A stretch of DNA of 64,000 bases from CADEED01 sp036274075 (GTDB taxonomy: Bacteria; Pseudomonadota; Gammaproteobacteria; Steroidobacterales; Steroidobacteraceae). A program made the position numbers and the translations under genes. Of the stretch, positions 9,537 through 19,486 are shown one piece after another (the stretch's first letter is position 1; each line of letters starts with the position of its first letter). The stretch lies in assembly GCA_036274075.1 (NCBI GenBank), contig DASUGK010000006.1:7326-71325 (forward strand). Direction: 5' to 3'. The notes under the pieces are model-generated. The model ran no database searches. It saw nothing but the letters and a program-made list of their open reading frames with translations, and had not been told where the DNA came from.

Positions 9537-10790
9537 GTGGCAATTCGAAGTGGGCTAGCAGTCGCGGCAGCGACCATCGGAATCCTGGGTCTTGGCGCGA
9601 TCTCGCCGGCAATGGCGCAAGGCGCGTGCACGGGTGGCGGCAAGATCAGCAAGCAGATCGCCAAGCCGATGGCGGCCGCGCAGGACGCAATGAAGGCCAG
9701 GAAGTGGCAGGAAGTGCTCACGCGCACGCGTGAAGCGGAGAGCACGCCCGGCAACAAGTCGCAGTTCGACCTGTACTGGATGGCCGAATTCCGCGGCTAC
9801 GCGTATCACAACCTCAAGCAGACCGCGGAAGCTGCGCGCGAGCTCGAGACGGCGCTGAATTCGCCGTGCATGCCGGAAGCCAACAAGCTCGAGCGCTACA
9901 AGAGCCTCGCCGGCCTGTACTCCGCTCTGCGCAACTATCCCAAGGTCATCGACTACGGCAACCGCGCGCTCAGGATCGCCCGAGATCCGGAAATGATGGT
10001 CCAGGTGGCGCAGGCCTATTACCAGACCGGCAACAACAAGGAAGCCGTGCGCGTCATGAATGGCCTGCTCGACAGCATGGAGCAGAGCGGCCGCGCACCA
10101 AAGGAACAGCAGCTGCTGCTGATCGTCGCCGCCTGCCAGAAGGCGGGCGACAACAACTGCGTCAGCAAGGTTTTCGAGAAGCTGGTGCAGTACTACCCGA
10201 AGCCCGACTACTGGCAGAACCTCACGGTGGCGCTCACGCAAACGGACGTGGACGACATCCAGAACCTCAACGTGATGCGACTCGGCCTGCAGGTGAACGT
10301 GCTCAAGCGGCCCAGCGACTACAAGGAATTCGCGCAGCTCTCGCTGGAAGAGAAACTGGCCTGCGAGGCGCAGACCGTGCTCGAGCAGGGCTTCGCCAGG
10401 AAGGTGTTCGTCGAGAAGCGTGACGTCGACGTGAACACCCGCCTGCTGGAACTGGCCAAGAAGGAATGCGCGGCCGACAAGGCGGCGCTGCCGAAGAACG
10501 AGACCGCCGCGAAGTCGGCGGCCACCGGCGATGCGCTGGTCAAGGTCGGAGCGCAGCACCTCGCGGCCGGAGAAACCGCGAAGGCCATTCCCGCATTGCA
10601 GGCTGGCATCGCCAAGGGCGTGGCGAAGGGCGACCCGAACGAAGCCAAGCGGCAGGACGAGGCCAACATCCTGCTGGGCATCGCTTACCTGAAGTCCAAC
10701 AACAAGACCGAGGCGGCGAGGGCCTTCAGGAAGGCGACCAAGGATCCGACCATGGCCCGCATCGCCAAGCTCTGGCTGCTGAATACCTAG
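9537..10790 (+). CDS. Secreted TPR-like repeat protein (second of a pair)
   Basis: Also 417 residues from GTG 9537, the start I prefer because GGAG lies nearby and it gives a clean signal peptide (AIRSGLAVAAATIGILGLGAI to SPAMAQ); a frame opening at 9456 would add 27 charged residues. The mature protein begins GACTGGGKISKQIAKPM. Shared landmarks with the first copy include FDLYWMAEFRGYAYHNL, ETALNSPCM, NCVSKVFEKLVQYYPKPDYW and the end MARIAKLWLLNT. Same strand, 67-base gap, likely cotranscribed. Role unknown beyond the Ton-locus context. Confidence 0.85.
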   Translation: MAIRSGLAVAAATIGILGLGAISPAMAQGACTGGGKISKQIAKPMAAAQDAMKARKWQEVLTRTREAESTPGNKSQFDLYWMAEFRGYAYHNLKQTAEAARELETALNSPCMPEANKLERYKSLAGLYSALRNYPKVIDYGNRALRIARDPEMMVQVAQAYYQTGNNKEAVRVMNGLLDSMEQSGRAPKEQQLLLIVAACQKAGDNNCVSKVFEKLVQYYPKPDYWQNLTVALTQTDVDDIQNLNVMRLGLQVNVLKRPSDYKEFAQLSLEEKLACEAQTVLEQGFARKVFVEKRDVDVNTRLLELAKKECAADKAALPKNETAAKSAATGDALVKVGAQHLAAGETAKAIPALQAGIAKGVAKGDPNEAKRQDEANILLGIAYLKSNNKTEAARAFRKATKDPTMARIAKLWLLNT

Positions 10791-10815
10791 TCAGGCGCTT
10801 CGCGCCACGAAGGAA

Positions 10816-10836
10816 ACGGCGACGAAGCGTCGCCGT
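10816..10836. terminator. Possible hairpin between convergent genes
   Basis: ACGGCGACG (10816-10824) and CGTCGCCGT (10828-10836) form a perfect 9-bp stem with a 3-base AAG loop between the convergent TPR and CoA-transferase genes. There is no T-run on either side, so it is a weak terminator candidate. Confidence 0.3.
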
Positions 10837-10861
10837 CCGTCATTCGCAAGAGCGGTTCTGA

Positions 10862-12070
10862 CTAGATCACCGAACGGCTGCGGAGGGTTTCAATTGCGGC
10901 CGCATCGAGGCCCAGCAACCCGCCGTAGATCTCCTCGTTGTGCTGGCCCAGCGCCGGCGCCGGCGTGCGGATCGAGCCTGGCGTGGCCGACAGGCGCGGC
11001 GTCACGTTCTGCATGCGCAGGTGGCCGAACTGCGGGTGCGGGGTGGAGACGATGGCCTCGCGCGCGGCGAAGTGCGGATCCTCGAGCATGTCGGCGGCGC
11101 GGTAGATGAGGCCGGAGGGCACGCCGGCGCGCTCCAGTCTTTCCAGCAGCTCGCGCGTGCCCAGCGTCGCGGTCCAGGCCGCGATGATGTCGTCGAGCTC
11201 GCGCTGGTTCGTGCCGCGCGCCTGGTGATCGCGGTAACGCTCGTCGCTCGCGAGCTGCGCCCTGCCCATGGTCTCGCACAGCCGCGCGAACACCGTGTCC
11301 TGGTTCGCGCCGATCATGACGATGCCGTCGCGGGTCGGGTAGACGTTGCTGGGCGCGATGCGCGGCAGGATGGGACCACTTCGTTCGCGCACATGGCCGA
11401 GCTGGTCGTACTCGGTGACCAGGCACTCCATCATGCTGAGCACCGATTCGTAGATGGCCGCGTCCACCACCTGGCCCTGGCCGCTGCGTTCGCGGTGATG
11501 CAGCGCCGCCAGCGCGCCCATGCAGGCATGCATCGCGGCCAGCGAGTCGCCGATGCTGATGCCCACGCGCGAGGGCGGGCGGTCCGGCTCGCCGACGATG
11601 TAGCGCAGGCCGCCCATGGCCTCGCCTATGCCGCCATAACCCGCCCGCTGGGAGTAGGGCCCGGTCTGCCCGAAACCCGACACGCGGACCAGGATGAGGC
11701 GTGGATTGATGCCCGAGAGCACCTCCCAGCCGCAGTTCCACTTCTCCATCGTGCCGGGGCGAAAGTTCTCGATGACGACATCAGATTTGGACACCAAGTC
11801 CTTGAATAACCTCTGGCCTTCCGGCTGCCGAAGGTCGAGGGTGATGGCCTTCTTGTTGCGGCCGATCACCGGCCACCACACCGAAGGCGTACCGCGTGGC
11901 TGCGGACCCCAGTGACGCATGGGATCGCCCTGGCCGGGAGCTTCGATCTTGATGACCTCGGCCCCCATGTCGCCGAGCAATTGGCCACAGAAGGGTCCGG
12001 CGATGAGTGTGCCGAGTTCGAGTGCGCGCAGGTCGGCGAGTGCGCCGCGTGACGGCTGGGTGTCGGTCAT
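10862..12070 (-). CDS. CaiB/BaiF family (class III) CoA-transferase
   Basis: Moves CoA between carboxylic acids through an aspartyl-thioester intermediate. The 402-residue length and N terminus (LRALELGTLIAGPFCGQLLGD, then VIKIEAPGQGDPMRHWG) are typical. The catalytic Asp is D175 in GISIGDSLAAMHA. SGFGQTGPYSQRAGY is the usual substrate-loop segment. Substrate cannot be read from sequence. It diverges from an HMG-CoA-lyase-like gene 59 bases away, so it may act on the same acid, for example a methylglutaconyl- or hydroxymethylglutaryl-type compound; this is inference. Confidence 0.92.
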   Translation of the reverse strand: MTDTQPSRGALADLRALELGTLIAGPFCGQLLGDMGAEVIKIEAPGQGDPMRHWGPQPRGTPSVWWPVIGRNKKAITLDLRQPEGQRLFKDLVSKSDVVIENFRPGTMEKWNCGWEVLSGINPRLILVRVSGFGQTGPYSQRAGYGGIGEAMGGLRYIVGEPDRPPSRVGISIGDSLAAMHACMGALAALHHRERSGQGQVVDAAIYESVLSMMECLVTEYDQLGHVRERSGPILPRIAPSNVYPTRDGIVMIGANQDTVFARLCETMGRAQLASDERYRDHQARGTNQRELDDIIAAWTATLGTRELLERLERAGVPSGLIYRAADMLEDPHFAAREAIVSTPHPQFGHLRMQNVTPRLSATPGSIRTPAPALGQHNEEIYGGLLGLDAAAIETLRSRSVI

Positions 12071-12117
12071 GGCCGCGCGTTTGTATCACAGGCGCCAAGG
12101 ACTCCGGAGCCAAAGGA

Positions 12118-12123
12118 TAGAAT
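12118..12123 (+). promoter_or_regulatory. -10-like TAGAAT just before the HMG-CoA lyase start
   Basis: TAGAAT is followed by only six bases (TCACGC) and then the ATG at 12130. There is no Shine-Dalgarno, so the transcript may be leaderless. No good -35 box was found 15-19 bases upstream. Confidence 0.4.
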
Positions 12124-12129
12124 TCACGC

Positions 12130-13053
12130 ATGGACCGGGAGCGCATCGAAATCGTCGAAGTCGGGCCGCGCGATGGCCTGCAGAGTGAGTCGCAGGTGCT
12201 GCCCACGGACACCAAGGTGGAGTTCATCCGCCGCCTCGCGGCCAGTGGCCTCGAGCGCATCGAAGTCGCGAGTTTCGTGAACCCCCGGCGCGTGCCCCAG
12301 ATGGCGGATGCCGAGGCGGTGCTGGCCTCGCTGTCCGCGGCCGGCGTGAAGGGCCGTTTCATCGGCCTGGTCCTGAATCGCAAGGGCTTCGAACGCGCGC
12401 TGGCCGCCGGCTGCAGCGAGGTCGGCATGGCCATCGCGGCCAGCGAAAGCTTCAGCCAGCGCAACCAGGGATGCAGCGTCGATGAAGGCCTGGCTGCCTG
12501 GCTCGACATCGCGCGTCTGGCGCGCGAAGCCGGCATCCGCGCGCAGCTCACGATCTCGACGGCCTTCGGTTGTCCCTTCGAGGGCGAGGTGCCTGCCGAA
12601 GGCGTGGTCAGCCTGGCCGAACGCGCCGCGGCCGGAATCCCCGATGAAATCGCCATCGCCGACACCATCGGCGTGGCCGTGCCCACGCAGGTGAGCGAAC
12701 TCGTTGCCGGGCTGCGCCGCGCCATTCCGGCCACGCGCCTGCGTGCGCACTTCCACAACACGCGCAATACCGGGCTCGCCAATGCCTATGCCGCCGTGCA
12801 GGCCGGCGTGCGCGCGCTCGATGCCAGCTGCGGCGGCATCGGCGGCTGTCCGTTCGCGCCTGCCGCCACCGGCAACATTCCCACCGAGGATCTCATCTAC
12901 ATGCTTCACCGCATGGGATTGGACACCGGCGTGCAACTTCCCGCGCTGCTCGACACCAGCCGCTGGCTGCAGCAGACGCTGGAGCACGCCGTGCCCGGCA
13001 TGCTCGTCAAGGCCGGCATTTTCCCGGCCACCGCCAAACAGGAGAACCCGTGA
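12130..13053 (+). CDS. Hydroxymethylglutaryl-CoA lyase-like enzyme
   Basis: HMGL-family TIM-barrel enzyme expected to split HMG-CoA into acetyl-CoA and acetoacetate, the last step of leucine breakdown. Features over 307 residues: VEVGPRDGLQSE (metal/substrate loop, residues 10-21), AHFHNTRNTGLAN (metal-binding His pair) and GGIGGCPFAPAATGN, the HMGL signature with catalytic C240. No biotin-dependent carboxylase or isovaleryl-CoA dehydrogenase genes are nearby, so a full leucine pathway is not shown here. The stop overlaps the next gene's GTG. Confidence 0.88.
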   Translation: MDRERIEIVEVGPRDGLQSESQVLPTDTKVEFIRRLAASGLERIEVASFVNPRRVPQMADAEAVLASLSAAGVKGRFIGLVLNRKGFERALAAGCSEVGMAIAASESFSQRNQGCSVDEGLAAWLDIARLAREAGIRAQLTISTAFGCPFEGEVPAEGVVSLAERAAAGIPDEIAIADTIGVAVPTQVSELVAGLRRAIPATRLRAHFHNTRNTGLANAYAAVQAGVRALDASCGGIGGCPFAPAATGNIPTEDLIYMLHRMGLDTGVQLPALLDTSRWLQQTLEHAVPGMLVKAGIFPATAKQENP

Positions 13054-13601
13054 TCCGCCACTGCCTGCGCCCGACCCTCGCACTCGTTTCTTTCCTGCTG
13101 CTGCTCGGCGGCTGCGGCAAGGCTCCCATCGAAGAAGCCGTGGGCAAGAACGACCGGCAGGCGGTGACCGAGGCCATCAAGGCCGGTGCCGACGTGAACG
13201 CGCGCACCTCGTCGGGAGACACGGCGCTGATGACGGCGGCGAAGTCCGCGCAGAGCAGCTCGGCCCAGGCGCTCATCGAGAACGGCGCCGACATCCAGGT
13301 GAAGGACAAGAGCGGCAACAGCGTGCTGCACTACGCGGCACGCAGCGGCATGACGGGCATCTGCGGGTTGCTGGTCCAGCGCGGCATCGCCATCGACGTG
13401 GCGGGCGAGGGCGGCGCGACGCCGCTGCAATTCGCCGTCGGCGCCGGACAGCAGGAAACGGCAAAGTATCTAGTCCGCCACGGGGCCAGCCTGGAAGTGA
13501 AGAATGCAGCCGGCATGTCGGCGCTCGACATGGTCACGGCCACCGGCGACCAGCGCTTCATCAACGATCTGAAACTGGCCGCGGCGACGCGCAAACCCTG
13601 A
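13050..13601 (+). CDS. Ankyrin-repeat lipoprotein
   Basis: 183-residue exported lipoprotein: a hydrophobic segment (LALVSFLLLL) leads into lipobox LGGC with C22 as the lipidated residue. Four or five ankyrin repeats follow, seen as AIKAGADVNART, GDTALMTAAKSA, ALIENGADIQVKDKSGNSVLHYAA, LVQRGIAIDVAGEGGATPLQFAV and LVRHGASLEVKNAAGMSALDM. It probably binds a protein partner in the periplasm. GTG 13050 overlaps the preceding stop by 4 bp. In other bacteria small ankyrin proteins sit beside catalases or peroxidases; here a peroxiredoxin follows, which may reflect a similar protective link. Confidence 0.85.
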   Translation: MIRHCLRPTLALVSFLLLLGGCGKAPIEEAVGKNDRQAVTEAIKAGADVNARTSSGDTALMTAAKSAQSSSAQALIENGADIQVKDKSGNSVLHYAARSGMTGICGLLVQRGIAIDVAGEGGATPLQFAVGAGQQETAKYLVRHGASLEVKNAAGMSALDMVTATGDQRFINDLKLAAATRKP

Positions 13602-13619
13602 AATCACAAGGAGACAGAC

Positions 13620-14102
13620 ATGGCTATCAAGGCAGGCGACAAGATGCCCGCGGGCACGTTCAAGACGATGACCAAGGACGGCCCGCAGGACCTGACCACC
13701 GACCAGCTCTTCAAGGGAAAGAAAGTGGTGCTGTTCTCGGTGCCGGGCGCCTTCACGCCCACCTGTGATGCCAAGCACCTGCCGGGTTTCGTCGAGAAGG
13801 CCGGCGAGATCAAGGCCAAGGGCGTCGACACCATCGCCTGCATGGCGGTCAACGACGTGTTCGTGATGAACGCCTGGGGCAAGCATTCGAACGTCGGCGA
13901 CAACGTGCTGATGCTGGCCGACGGCAATGGCACCTACGCCAAGGCGCTGGGCCTCGAGATGGACGGCACCGGGTTCGGCATGGGCATGCGCGGCCAGCGT
14001 TTCGCCGTCGTCGTGGAGGACGGCGTGGCGAAGAGCGTGTTCGTCGAGGCGCCGCGCGAGTTCAAGGTCTCGGCGGCGGAACACGTCCTCGCCAACCTGT
14101 AG
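13620..14102 (+). CDS. Prx5-type peroxiredoxin
   Basis: Thiol peroxidase reducing hydrogen peroxide and alkyl peroxides. The 160-residue protein has the Prx5 active-site loop PGAFTPTCDAKHLPG with peroxidatic C49 and the preceding Thr; a second cysteine lies in IACMAVND. The later MRGQRFAVVVEDG segment carries the conserved Arg. AAGGAGACAGAC before ATG 13620 is a strong ribosome site. It lies 18 bases after the ankyrin lipoprotein and faces etfA. Confidence 0.93.
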   Translation: MAIKAGDKMPAGTFKTMTKDGPQDLTTDQLFKGKKVVLFSVPGAFTPTCDAKHLPGFVEKAGEIKAKGVDTIACMAVNDVFVMNAWGKHSNVGDNVLMLADGNGTYAKALGLEMDGTGFGMGMRGQRFAVVVEDGVAKSVFVEAPREFKVSAAEHVLANL

Positions 14103-14120
14103 GCACCGCTCGAAGCCAGC

Positions 14121-15071
14121 CTACTTGCGGCTGGCGTCGATCAGCTTTTCCAGCTCCGGGACGATCGTGAAGAGGTCGCCGACGATACCGATGTCGGCGA
14201 CCTCGAAGATCGGCGCCTCGGCATCCTTGTTGATGGCCACGATGGTGCGGGCGTCCTTGATGCCCGTGAGATGCTGGATCGCGCCGGAAATGCCGATCGC
14301 GATGTAGAGCTCGGGCGCGATGATCTTGCCGGTCTGGCCCACCTGCATGTCGTTGGGCGCGTAGCCCGCATCCACGGCGGCGCGTGACGCGCCCACCGCG
14401 GCACCGATCTTGTCCGCGAGCCCGTAGATGAGCTTGAACGCGTCGGCACTGGCCAGCGCGCGGCCACCGGAAATCACCTTCGAGGCGCTCTGCAGGTCGG
14501 GACGATCGCCCGAGGCCGCCGCCAGCGCCACGAAACGCGTGTGCGTGGGCAGCGCGCCGTCGAAAGCCTTTTGTTCGACCTTGGCGTTGCCGCCACCCGC
14601 GGCCGCTTCGAACGAGGCCGTGCGGATGGTCGCCACGATCTTCGGCGCGTTCACTTCGACGGTGGTGATGGCATTCCCGGCGTAGATGGGACGCCGGAAG
14701 CGCGTGGCGCTTTCGAACTGCATCACGTCCGATACCTGCGGCGCGTCCAGCAGCGCCGCCACGCGCGGCATGAGGTCCTTGCCGAAGGTGGTGGAGGGAG
14801 CGCACACCAGCGCGTGGTCCGCGGCGATCGAGGCGACCTGCGGCGCCAGCGTCGCCGCCAGCTGGTGTTCATTGGCGGCGTGCGTGACCTCGAGCACGCG
14901 GGCCACGCCCGCGAGCTGCGCGGCCTGCGCCGCCACGGGCGAGCCGCCGGTGGTGAACACGGCCACGGTGACCTGCGCGTCGGGCAGCGAGGCCGCGGCC
15001 TTGACCGACTTGGCGGTGGAAGGGTTGAGCTTGCCGTTGGCGTGCTCGGCGATGACGAGGATCGACGTCAT
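14121..15071 (-). CDS. etfA: Electron transfer flavoprotein alpha subunit
   Basis: Large subunit of the FAD-containing heterodimer that carries electrons from acyl-CoA dehydrogenases to ETF:quinone oxidoreductase. The 316-residue protein begins MTSILVIAEHANGKLN. The C-terminal FAD-binding region reads SGGRALASADAF, VGQTGKIIAPELYIAIGISGAIQHL and IVAINKDAEAPIFEVADIGIVGD. Its ATG overlaps the etfB stop by 4 bp. No acyl-CoA dehydrogenase lies in this window, so its electron donors are elsewhere. Confidence 0.96.
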   Translation of the reverse strand: MTSILVIAEHANGKLNPSTAKSVKAAASLPDAQVTVAVFTTGGSPVAAQAAQLAGVARVLEVTHAANEHQLAATLAPQVASIAADHALVCAPSTTFGKDLMPRVAALLDAPQVSDVMQFESATRFRRPIYAGNAITTVEVNAPKIVATIRTASFEAAAGGGNAKVEQKAFDGALPTHTRFVALAAASGDRPDLQSASKVISGGRALASADAFKLIYGLADKIGAAVGASRAAVDAGYAPNDMQVGQTGKIIAPELYIAIGISGAIQHLTGIKDARTIVAINKDAEAPIFEVADIGIVGDLFTIVPELEKLIDASRK

Positions 15072-15829
15072 ACCAGGCCCCGCTTGTGCAATTCGGCGAA
15101 CAGCTCGGCCGTGTCCTTGACCATGATGCCGCGCTGGCGGCCGGGTGGGGGCTCGGTCTTCGTGACCTTCACGCGGGGCTCACCACCCACGCCAATTTCA
15201 CTGAGCGGAATCGTGGCGAGCGGCTTGGTCTTGGCCTTCATGATCTCGGGCAGCTTCACGAAACGCGGCTCGTTGAGGCGCAGGTCGGTGGTCACCACCG
15301 CCGGCAGGTCCACTTCGAGCGTTTCCAGGCCGGCATCGACCTCGCGGGTGACGCGGGCGGCGGTATCGGTGAGCTCGACTTTCGAGGCGAAGGTGGCCTG
15401 CGGCCGGTCCCACAGCGACGCCAGCATCTGGCCGGTCTGGTTGTTGTCGTCGTCGATGGCCTGCTTGCCGAGGATCACGAGGAAGGGCTGCTCGCGCTCC
15501 ACGAGTCTCAGCAGCACGCGCGCATTGGCCAGCGGTTCCAGCGGCTTGTCCGCCACCACGTGCAGCGCGCGCTGTGCGCCCATGGCGAGCGCGTTGCGCA
15601 GCGTCGCCTGGCAGTCGGCGGGGCCGATGGTGGCGATCACGACTTCGTCGGCGCGTCCGCTTTCCTTGATGCGCAAGGCCTCTTCGATCGCGATCTGGTC
15701 GAAGGGATTGATGCTGAGTTTGACACCGTCGAGCATCACGCCCGAGCCATCCGGCTTCACCCGGATGCGCACGTTGTAGTCGACGACACGTTTGATTGCG
15801 ACGAGAATCCGTCGGGGTTGGGTAGTCAT
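15068..15829 (-). CDS. etfB: Electron transfer flavoprotein beta subunit
   Basis: Small, AMP-binding subunit of the ETF heterodimer; 253 residues. The start RILVAIKRVVDYNVRIRV, NPFDQIAIEEALRIKE and the ETF-beta signature region VEREQPFLVILGKQAIDDDNNQTGQ followed by LPAVVTTDLRLNEPRFVKLPEIMKAK are diagnostic. The frame extends 36 residues upstream to 15937, but those residues are Arg/Ser-rich and non-conserved; ATG 15829 gives the normal N terminus. No Shine-Dalgarno precedes it, while a -10-like TACACT ends 8 bases upstream. Confidence 0.96.
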   Translation of the reverse strand: MTTQPRRILVAIKRVVDYNVRIRVKPDGSGVMLDGVKLSINPFDQIAIEEALRIKESGRADEVVIATIGPADCQATLRNALAMGAQRALHVVADKPLEPLANARVLLRLVEREQPFLVILGKQAIDDDNNQTGQMLASLWDRPQATFASKVELTDTAARVTREVDAGLETLEVDLPAVVTTDLRLNEPRFVKLPEIMKAKTKPLATIPLSEIGVGGEPRVKVTKTEPPPGRQRGIMVKDTAELFAELHKRGLV

Positions 15830-15837
15830 TGGTTGCG

Positions 15838-15843
15838 AGTGTA
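15838..15843 (-). promoter_or_regulatory. -10-like TACACT just before etfB
   Basis: On the minus strand TACACT is followed by eight bases and then the etfB ATG. A weak TCGAAC sits 17 bases further up as a -35. With no Shine-Dalgarno this suggests a leaderless or near-leaderless etfBA transcript. Confidence 0.4.
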
Positions 15844-15891
15844 GCGGGAGACGTGCGCGTGTTCGAGAGTGGCGCAGGGGTGAGTTAGCTG

Positions 15892-16815
15892 ATGCTCGGC
15901 TACACGCTGCGTCGCATTGTCGGACTGGTGCCGACATTGTTCGTGCTGGTCACGCTGTCGTTCTTCATCATCCGGCTTGCACCCGGCGGCCCCTTCGACC
16001 AGGAGCAGGCGCTGCTGCCCGAGATCCGCGCCAACCTCGACGCGGCCTATGGCCTCGACCGGCCGCTGCTCGTGCAATACGGGCGTTATCTCGCGGGCCT
16101 GGTGCAGGGTGACCTCGGGCCGTCTCTGCGCTTCAAGGATTTCCGCGTGGCGGAATTGATCGCGAGCGGGCTGCCGCTGTCCCTAACTATCGGGTTGGCC
16201 GCCGCCGTGTTGTCGTTCCTCGCCGGCGTACCGCTCGGCGCCTGGGCCGCATGGCGCCGCGAATCGCTGGGCGCGCGCGCCCTCATGAACTTTTCGATGC
16301 TGGGCGTGGTATTGCCGGGATTCGTCGTGGGTCCCTTGCTGGCGCTGGTGTTCGGCATCTACTGGCCCATCTTTCGCGTGGGCGGTTACGAGCCGGGCGA
16401 TTTGAGTTACCTGGTGCTGCCCGTCGTCACGCTGGCGTTGCCCGTCACGGCCTACGTGGCGCGCCTCACGCGCGACAGCATGCACGAAGTGCTGCAGGCG
16501 AACTTCATCCGCACCGCGCGCGCCAAGGGTCTCGCACCGCGCGTGGTGCTGTTCCGGCACGCATTGAGGCCTTCACTCATTCCGGTGGTGAGCTATCTCG
16601 GCCCCGCCATCGCCTTCGTGGTCACCGGCTCGCTGGTGGTCGAGTCGGTGTTCGGCCTGCCGGGTTCCGGGCGTTACCTAGTGCAGGGCGCCATCGACCG
16701 CGATTACACGCTGGTCATGGGCATGATCCTGGTCTACGGCGTGTTCACGCTGCTCTGCAACCTGCTGGCCGACCTCGTGTACGGCTGGCTCGATCCACGC
16801 GTGCGCGTGGCATGA
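15892..16815 (+). CDS. Peptide-type ABC transporter permease (OppB-like)
   Basis: Inner-membrane permease, 307 residues, first of three coupled genes. The N terminus MLGYTLRRIVGLVPTLFVLVTLSFFIIRLAPGGPF is typical of OppB/DppB proteins. The EAA-type loop for ATPase contact reads NFIRTARAKGLAPRVVLFRHALRPSLIP; the end DPRVRVA is also typical. Six membrane segments are expected. Its stop overlaps the next start (ATGA). No solute-binding protein gene is adjacent, so substrate remains open: peptides, nickel or murein peptides are possible. Confidence 0.93.
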   Translation: MLGYTLRRIVGLVPTLFVLVTLSFFIIRLAPGGPFDQEQALLPEIRANLDAAYGLDRPLLVQYGRYLAGLVQGDLGPSLRFKDFRVAELIASGLPLSLTIGLAAAVLSFLAGVPLGAWAAWRRESLGARALMNFSMLGVVLPGFVVGPLLALVFGIYWPIFRVGGYEPGDLSYLVLPVVTLALPVTAYVARLTRDSMHEVLQANFIRTARAKGLAPRVVLFRHALRPSLIPVVSYLGPAIAFVVTGSLVVESVFGLPGSGRYLVQGAIDRDYTLVMGMILVYGVFTLLCNLLADLVYGWLDPRVRVA

Positions 16816-17613
16816 CCCGCCGCATCCGCATCGCGCTGCTGGTGCTCGGCATGCTGGCGGCGATCGCGCTCGCGGCGCCGTGGCTCACGCCCTGGAGCCA
16901 CGACGCGCTCGATTGGCACAACCTCGCCGTGGCGCCGCAATCGGAAGGCGCCCACTGGCTGGGCACCGACCGGCTGGGCCGCGACCTGTTCGCGCGCGGC
17001 ATGCAGGCACTGCGCATCTCGCTGGCGCTGGGGCTGCTCGGCACTCTCGTCAGCGTGTGCATCGGCATCGCCTGGGGCGCCGTCGCGGGTTACCTGGGCG
17101 GCCGCATCGACGCGGCGATGATGCGCTTCGTGGACATCGTGTATGCGCTGCCCTACGTGTTCATCGTCATCATCCTGGCGACGCTGTTCCCGCGCGGCAG
17201 CCTGGCGGCGCTGTTCATCGCCATCGGCGCCGTCGGCTGGCTCAACATGGCGCGCATCGTGCGCGGCCAGACGCTGGCGCTGCGGCGCCGGGAATTCGTG
17301 GACGCGGCCATCGCCGGCGGCGTGCGCACGAGCGGCATCCTGTGGCGGCACATCGTCCCCAATGTGATGGGCGCCGTGATCGCCTACGGCACGCTGACGA
17401 TTCCGCAGGTGATCCTGTTCGAGAGTTTCCTGAGCTTCCTCGGGCTCGGCGTGCAGGAGCCTTTCGCGAGCCTCGGCAGCCTCATCAACGAAGGCGCACA
17501 GGAGATGGAATCCTCGCCCTGGATGCTGCTGGTGCCGGCGGGGCTGCTGATGGCGCTGCTGCTGGCCTTCAACGCGCTCGGCGATGCGCTGCGTGCGCGG
17601 CTCGGGTCCGGCG

Positions 17614-17621
<8 letters not shown>
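16812..17621 (+). CDS. Peptide-type ABC transporter permease (OppC-like)
   Basis: Second permease, 269 residues. It has an N-terminal helix (IRIALLVLGMLAAIALAAPW), the HWLGTDRLGRDLFARGM motif characteristic of OppC/DppC/YejE proteins, and the EAA loop EFVDAAIAGGVRTSGILWRHIVPN. It lacks the long N-terminal extension of some OppC proteins. ATG 16812 overlaps the upstream stop, and its own stop overlaps the ATPase start, so the three are translationally coupled. Confidence 0.94.
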
Positions 17622-19404
<1,783 letters not shown>

Positions 19405-19486
19405 GGCGGATTTCTCGTGTGGTCAGGCTGCGCGCGCCCGGGTGAGACGGTATCCTGAGCCCAGCACTTTTCTCCCCGGAAAACCG

